DNA of 19,519 nt from SVTX01 sp964567085. Its GTDB lineage: Bacteria; Bacillota; Clostridia; Oscillospirales; CAG-272. The stretch spans positions 1 to 19,519 of the forward strand of contig CAZMKU010000021.1 in NCBI GenBank assembly GCA_964567085.1, in the 5' to 3' direction. Below the pieces are notes generated by a model. The model worked only from the letters and a program-made list of their open reading frames with translations. It was not told the origin of the DNA and did no database searches. Both the position numbers and the translations under genes were made by a program. This document shows positions 16,801 through 19,519 of this stretch, piece after piece. How positions within the stretch are numbered: position 1 is the first letter of the stretch; every line of letters begins with the position of its first letter.

Positions 16801-17204
16801 ATACGATAAATGAGAATATCGGCGCTTTCGCAACGTATACGGTTTATCGTGACGGTGTTGACGTAACCGAGAAATATTCTCTCGTCTTTGACGTGTACGA
16901 GGGCACGAGCGCGGACTACGTTCCGCTCAAGGTAAGCCCGCGTACTATTGAGATAACCGCGGGCAGCAGTGAAAAGTATTACGACGGTATTGCTCTGACA
17001 AACGGTAAGTACGAGATAACCCGAGGCACGCTTGCCGACGGACATCGGCTTGAAGTCGTTATAAGCGGCGCGATAACCGAAGCGGGAACGACTGTAAACG
17101 AGATCGTATCGGTCGAGATCGTTGATATTTATACAGGAAAGTCAGTAACCTCAAATTATAGTATTAAAACCATTTCGGGAGCTCTGACCGTGCTCCCGAA
17201 ATAA
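13830..17204 (+). CDS. Membrane-anchored MBG-repeat surface protein
   Basis: The 1124-aa product has a basic N-terminus and one membrane helix at about 24-44. A degenerate repeat-like domain (about 56-121) follows, and then about eleven tandem MBG-type repeats to the end. Each repeat begins with a strand such as RPITITT, then a Y[DN]G motif and a GHxL-like turn. It continues through a [GN]xDVTxxY segment and closes with a GTLxVxxR strand. Repeat lengths vary, and one holds an acidic Ser/Asp insert around residues 625-650. I see no LPXTG motif, S-layer homology domain or other wall-binding segment, so the N-terminal helix is the only visible anchor and the repeats should form an extracellular rod. 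It lies 53 bp after the transglutaminase gene and shares the repeat type, so they probably act together. AAGAAGG (13812-13818) precedes ATG 13830. It is the last gene before the terminator. Confidence 0.8.
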   Translation: MQYDIYYEKVNKFAGFMKKVFKFMWLIIMVSVIIISAVAVFLVAKGSILSHGEVKDSYVYGDSIEFSPKAFFSKVKPQYFIDGEWTAEAPTGIGSYKIRGVSRALFGKYNYTDEHVFEIVKRDVKIYPNSTPFIYGDNPTLTAENLASGHSVVCGGYDFESLVTSIPGWDDPVITVPDTSEFYTSIVTPKINEIKIQDANGNDVTDCYNITVEGTEIDVLRRPLHVTVSDKSMVYNNTYLSFDGYKTDGNEAAGDTLVAVFYNTIIDVGEVPNTPILKVINAENEDVSNYYNITSTVGNLTVETRPLIITTYDASRVYDGESLSYNKYDITSELGLCEGHILNLTFPTITKVGTAENLPKYSITDAWGMDKTDNYSVFIASGMLEIKKRTVYLETGSGKKTYDGLSLICEDYDITGEYGICAGHTLNLTFPGYTKVQSWTNQPEFSVTNAVGKDVTDNYDFVFSFGTLEITKRDITITTADGMWMYDSYDHENLQLDFSTYIGFDFIDFEYVTTIKYAGEATNEILVGLYHKELGEYVNDCYNITYEYGTLKVTKRPITIITASDEKVYDGTPLGNNGYKIAGGYGLADKDDLYVFLASAITDVGSTTNYFLEYYIYNTGAEDKSDETSDDNPVDKLSLTSDVLIDPNYLLMNSYDITLEYGTLTVLPREVHIRPAYASKIYDGTPLEVSGFEYCESSPYEFVEGHRVSMTFTAMLTNVGSVESSIMENSISVTDGYGKDVSSNYIIVADETNILEIFPRPITITTGSAQKDFDGAPLISNSFDISVGSLVDGHTLGMTFTGSQTEVGASSNSVENIVIWGLNSDQTRNYDITVEEGTLKITDPDFPELVITPVSLSKVYDGKYLYAQNALEDIGLLAELLEQGYTYKVSVSGRQRDVGISESRITYFRLYDESGNDVTSSFDVIYENGTLEVLEDVVEIRVFLYELQKYYDGTPLSFGDDDYAIISIPDGCELSLSLNISKTDVGEISLDTINENIGAFATYTVYRDGVDVTEKYSLVFDVYEGTSADYVPLKVSPRTIEITAGSSEKYYDGIALTNGKYEITRGTLADGHRLEVVISGAITEAGTTVNEIVSVEIVDIYTGKSVTSNYSIKTISGALTVLPK

Positions 17205-17218
17205 TAAAGTAATTTTTA

Positions 17219-17256
17219 CCCGCAATATGCAAAATGCGTATTGCGGGCTCTTTTTT
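17219..17256 (+). terminator. Intrinsic terminator ending the operon
   Basis: CCCGCAATA (17219-17227) pairs with TATTGCGGG (17239-17247). Three more inner pairs, one of them a G-T wobble, give a 12-bp stem with an AAAAT loop. CTC and six T (17251-17256) follow. Confidence 0.9.
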
Positions 17257-17280
17257 GTTGACATATTTTTGAAATTGATA

Positions 17281-17309
17281 TTGCAATTATAAAAAATATG
17301 TGTTATAAT
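17281..17309 (+). promoter_or_regulatory. Promoter of the isomerase-family gene
   Basis: TATAAT at 17304-17309 is an exact -10 with an extended TG one base upstream (17301-17302). TTGCAA at 17281-17286 is a four-of-six -35 with a 17-bp spacer. A GAGGTG ribosome binding site follows at 17344-17349, before ATG 17355. Confidence 0.7.
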
Positions 17310-17354
17310 TAGTTGTAATTTAAAAAATAATAAAATTTCAAATGAGGTGTTATT

Positions 17355-18773
17355 ATGTTAGTACAGACAAAGGCTAAAATTGGCGTTTTCGCCATCGCTT
17401 TGGGCGCATATTTGCCCCAGTTCCCCTCGCTCGTTCCCGAGTTCGAGGCACAGTACGACGCGTTCAAGAAGACGTTGCCCGACACGGTTGAGATCATCGA
17501 CGGCGGCATCGTAACGACTAAGGAGCTCTCCATGGCAGCAGGCGACAAGTTCCGCGCAGCTGACGTTGACCTCGTTATCCTTCAGCTTCTTACATACGCT
17601 ACGTCCTACAATATGCTTCCCGCAGTTCGCGACCTTGACGTTCCCGTAGTTCTCGTAAACGTTCAGAAGCTCAAGGCTCCCGATTATGCAAACACGGACA
17701 CACCCAAGTGGCTCGGCGAGCTTTACGCTTGCGGCGCGGTTGGTGAAATGGTTGCTGACCTTGAGCGCGCAGGCAAGAGACACGCGGTTATCACAGGCGT
17801 TGTTGAAGGCGGCGACGAATACGTTCAGCACGAGATCGAGGATTGGTGCCGCGCAGCTCAGGTCAGAAGAAGATTCAGAAATACTAACCTCGCGCAGATC
17901 GGCCGTCCTTACCCCGGTATGATGGATCTTTATATTGACGAAACAAACCTTTATCATAGAATGTGGCTCTACACAAAGCAGTTCGACTGGGAGAAGATGT
18001 GGGCTATCGCCGATAATATCACGGACGAGGACGCTATTCGCGCTAAGGCTCAGGATATTCTTGATACATTCGAGATCGAAGGCGGCGGCACGATCGAGAA
18101 GGTTTGGGAAATGGCAAAGTACGTTGTTGCGTTTGAAAAGTGGGTTGAGGACGAGCAGATCGCTTTCGTTGCTTCTCACTACGACGGATATGCGCAGGGC
18201 AAGGCAGGCGAGCTTGACTCCATGCTTATCCCCGCATTCTCCATGCTTATCAAGCAGGGAGTTGCTTGCGCCGTTGAGGGCGACATCAAGGTTGCTATGG
18301 CTATGAGTATCTTGAAGACCATTTCGGGTATGGGTCAGCTCTCCGAAATGTACTCCATCGACTTCAACGAGGACATCTGCATTATCGGTCACTCGGGCTC
18401 GGGCGACGCTGATATTTCCGCAAAGAAGCCTTCTATGAAGATCGTTCCCGTATTCCACGGTAAGACGGGCGGCGGATACCTTACGCAGTTCTATCCTCAC
18501 TTGGGCCCTGTTACATACCTCGGTATTACACAGGATAAGGACGGTAACTTCAAGTTCGTTGTAGCTGAAGGCGTAAACGAGGAAGGACCTATCTTCACGT
18601 TCGGCGATACGAATATGAGGACTCGCTTCACTTGCGGCGCAAGAGAATTCTGTAACCGTTGGAGCGAAGCAGGACCTACACACCACATGGCAGCAGCTTC
18701 GGGCAGACATATCGACACTATTCTCAAGGTTGCAAAGATCTTCAACGTACCCGTTGATATCGTTACAAGATAA
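17355..18773 (+). CDS. L-arabinose/L-fucose isomerase family enzyme, divergent
   Basis: The 472-aa product has the architecture of the AraA/FucI aldose-ketose isomerase family. Candidate metal and catalytic residues fall in the expected order: Glu308 in AVEGDIK, Glu331 in SEMYSID, His346 in IGHSGSG and His443 or His444 in GPTHHMA. E. coli AraA uses Glu306, Glu333, His350 and His450, so spacing and order fit well, while overall sequence is clearly not a canonical AraA and the N-terminus lacks the usual FWFVTGSQ opening. Such enzymes interconvert an aldose and a ketose in the cytoplasm with a divalent metal, and the true sugar here cannot be assigned. Codon choice differs from the operon, with AAC, TTC, GAC and GTT preferred, as in highly expressed genes. 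It has its own promoter and terminator, with no other sugar gene beside it in the window. Confidence 0.75.
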   Translation: MLVQTKAKIGVFAIALGAYLPQFPSLVPEFEAQYDAFKKTLPDTVEIIDGGIVTTKELSMAAGDKFRAADVDLVILQLLTYATSYNMLPAVRDLDVPVVLVNVQKLKAPDYANTDTPKWLGELYACGAVGEMVADLERAGKRHAVITGVVEGGDEYVQHEIEDWCRAAQVRRRFRNTNLAQIGRPYPGMMDLYIDETNLYHRMWLYTKQFDWEKMWAIADNITDEDAIRAKAQDILDTFEIEGGGTIEKVWEMAKYVVAFEKWVEDEQIAFVASHYDGYAQGKAGELDSMLIPAFSMLIKQGVACAVEGDIKVAMAMSILKTISGMGQLSEMYSIDFNEDICIIGHSGSGDADISAKKPSMKIVPVFHGKTGGGYLTQFYPHLGPVTYLGITQDKDGNFKFVVAEGVNEEGPIFTFGDTNMRTRFTCGAREFCNRWSEAGPTHHMAAASGRHIDTILKVAKIFNVPVDIVTR

Positions 18774-18791
18774 TTTTAAGATAAAAATAGA

Positions 18792-18842
18792 TGGAGACAG
18801 CGTTGTATCCTTAAGGACACGGCGCTGTCTCCACCGTTTTTT
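18792..18842 (+). terminator. Intrinsic terminator after the isomerase-family gene, possibly bidirectional
   Basis: TGGAGACAGCG (18792-18802) pairs exactly with CGCTGTCTCCA (18823-18833), with partial pairing continuing to a TTAA loop, and CCG plus six T follow. On the minus strand the stem is followed by a T-rich stretch (complement of 18782-18791), so it may also stop transcription of the convergent iron-sulfur gene. Confidence 0.85.
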
Positions 18843-18843
18843 G

Positions 18844-18931
18844 TTATAAGCGGTACGCGGAGTGTGACGGATGAGGTGTACTCGGGCTCAAGCCGATCAC
18901 ATTGGTAATAGTGTGAAAAATAATATCCTTC
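18844..18931. other. Intergenic stretch between convergent genes
   Basis: This stretch lies between the terminator and the end of the minus-strand iron-sulfur gene. I see only a weak imperfect inverted repeat (TGTGACGG with CCGATCACA, about 18863-18892) and no gene. Confidence 0.5.
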
Positions 18932-19519
18932 TTAATCCAATATTCTGCCGTCGGTAGAAATTATGACTACTCTCCAGGGAATAAATTTTCCGCTTGCCAT
19001 TAAGGCTCGCTTAACCGCATTTTCAATTCCGCCGCAGCAGGGAACCTCCATGCGAACGACCGTTACGCTCTTTATATCATTATTAGCTATAATAGCGGTG
19101 AGCTTTTCGGAATAATCGCCGTCGTCGAGCTTGGGGCAGCCGATTAAAGTGACGTGATTGCGGATAAACTTATTGTGGAAATTTCCGTAAGCGTAGGCCG
19201 TACAATCTGCCGCTATAAGTAGATTGGCGCCGTCAAAATAGGGCGCTCTCACGGGAACGAGCTTGATCTGCACGGGCCATTGAGATAGCTGACTTGCTGC
19301 GGCAGGGGCAGAAGCAGGCGCTGCGCAAGTATCGCGTTCAATAGCTTTTGATGCGCTCCCTGGGCAACCGCAGGGCAGGGGCGACACCTTTTTCTGCTTT
19401 GCCGCAAGAACTGCCGCTTCGTCATAAGCGGGCGCTTCTCGTTCTTCAAAGGTAATTGCTTCCACGGGGCTTGCGGCAACCAAAACCGATATCGGGCTGC
19501 TTTGCTTTACCCAGGCGGG
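18932..19519 (-). CDS. Iron-sulfur (ferredoxin-like) protein, C-terminal part, cut by the window edge
   Basis: The minus-strand frame is open from the right window edge to the stop at 18932-18934, so the N-terminus is missing. The visible part resembles the C-terminal region of a clostridial protein type with an N-terminal two-[4Fe-4S] ferredoxin domain: AITFEEREA, CGCPGS, LSQWPVQ, AADCTAYAY, LIGCPKLD, EVPCCGG and a final STDGRILD. The later cysteines (CGC, DC, GC, CC) could bind a further cluster. The exact electron partner is unknown. In the stretch nearest the edge, where the second ferredoxin cysteine cluster is expected, the frame reads Ser-Pro before the Ala-Ile turn instead of Cys-Pro, and no cysteine precedes it within the window. 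A changed or frame-shifted N-terminus is possible. Confidence 0.65.
   Translation of the reverse strand, partial: PAWVKQSSPISVLVAASPVEAITFEEREAPAYDEAAVLAAKQKKVSPLPCGCPGSASKAIERDTCAAPASAPAAASQLSQWPVQIKLVPVRAPYFDGANLLIAADCTAYAYGNFHNKFIRNHVTLIGCPKLDDGDYSEKLTAIIANNDIKSVTVVRMEVPCCGGIENAVKRALMASGKFIPWRVVIISTDGRILD

Noticed and set aside
17358..18710. Minus-strand open frame of 450 codons opposite the isomerase-family gene
   Set aside because: It is a shadow created by the biased codon use of the highly expressed plus-strand gene, and its residue composition is not protein-like.
1..19519. CRISPR arrays, tRNA or rRNA genes, insertion-sequence transposases, integrases
   Set aside because: I looked for spaced short repeats, tRNA-like arms and transposase motifs and found none.

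Overview
The window looks like chromosomal DNA of an uncultured Clostridia-type Bacillota, probably gut-associated. This rests on strong GGAGG-type ribosome binding sites, TTGACA/TATAAT promoters, short intergenic gaps, MBG-repeat surface proteins, and a clostridial-type iron-sulfur protein. I could run no database search, so family names rest on motifs read by eye.

Layout. Positions 2-718 hold the 3' part of a lipoprotein gene cut by the window edge. Positions 749-984 hold a broken small gene, and 1008-1055 a perfect 19-bp-arm palindrome. From 1264 to 17204 nine genes run head to tail on the + strand with gaps of 1-53 bp. A consensus promoter (1148-1176) precedes them and an intrinsic terminator (17219-17256) closes them, so they read as one 16-kb operon. 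A separate one-gene unit (promoter 17281-17309, gene 17355-18773, terminator 18792-18842) encodes a divergent arabinose/fucose-isomerase-family enzyme. The C-terminal part of an iron-sulfur protein lies on the minus strand at the right edge.

The operon is the main object. In order it encodes: (1) a CvpA-like membrane protein with a large extracytoplasmic domain; (2, 3) two small membrane proteins that seem to share a domain; (4) a 1120-aa protein joining a glycoside hydrolase family 3 (GH3) scaffold without its catalytic motifs, a membrane hairpin, and an AAA+ domain without Walker motifs; (5) a membrane-anchored McrB-like AAA+ ATPase; (6) a DUF2357 (McrC-related) protein with a long coiled coil in place of a visible nuclease; (7) a second ATPase whose AAA+ module is identical to (5) but carries a different membrane anchor; (8) a membrane-anchored transglutaminase-like protein ending in MBG-type repeats; (9) a membrane-anchored rod of about eleven MBG-type repeats.

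My working model, which is inference, is an envelope-spanning machine. Two anchored McrB-like ATPases and a catalytically dead relative would work in the cytoplasm with the DUF2357 coiled-coil protein, and would act on or through membrane partners to the transglutaminase and MBG proteins outside. The plan recalls the known MoxR ATPase / DUF58 / TgpA-type transglutaminase gene sets, but with a McrB/DUF2357 pair in the ATPase position. The AAA+ module is present twice as a direct repeat of about 1083 bp with two visible mismatches, which points to recent duplication or gene conversion.
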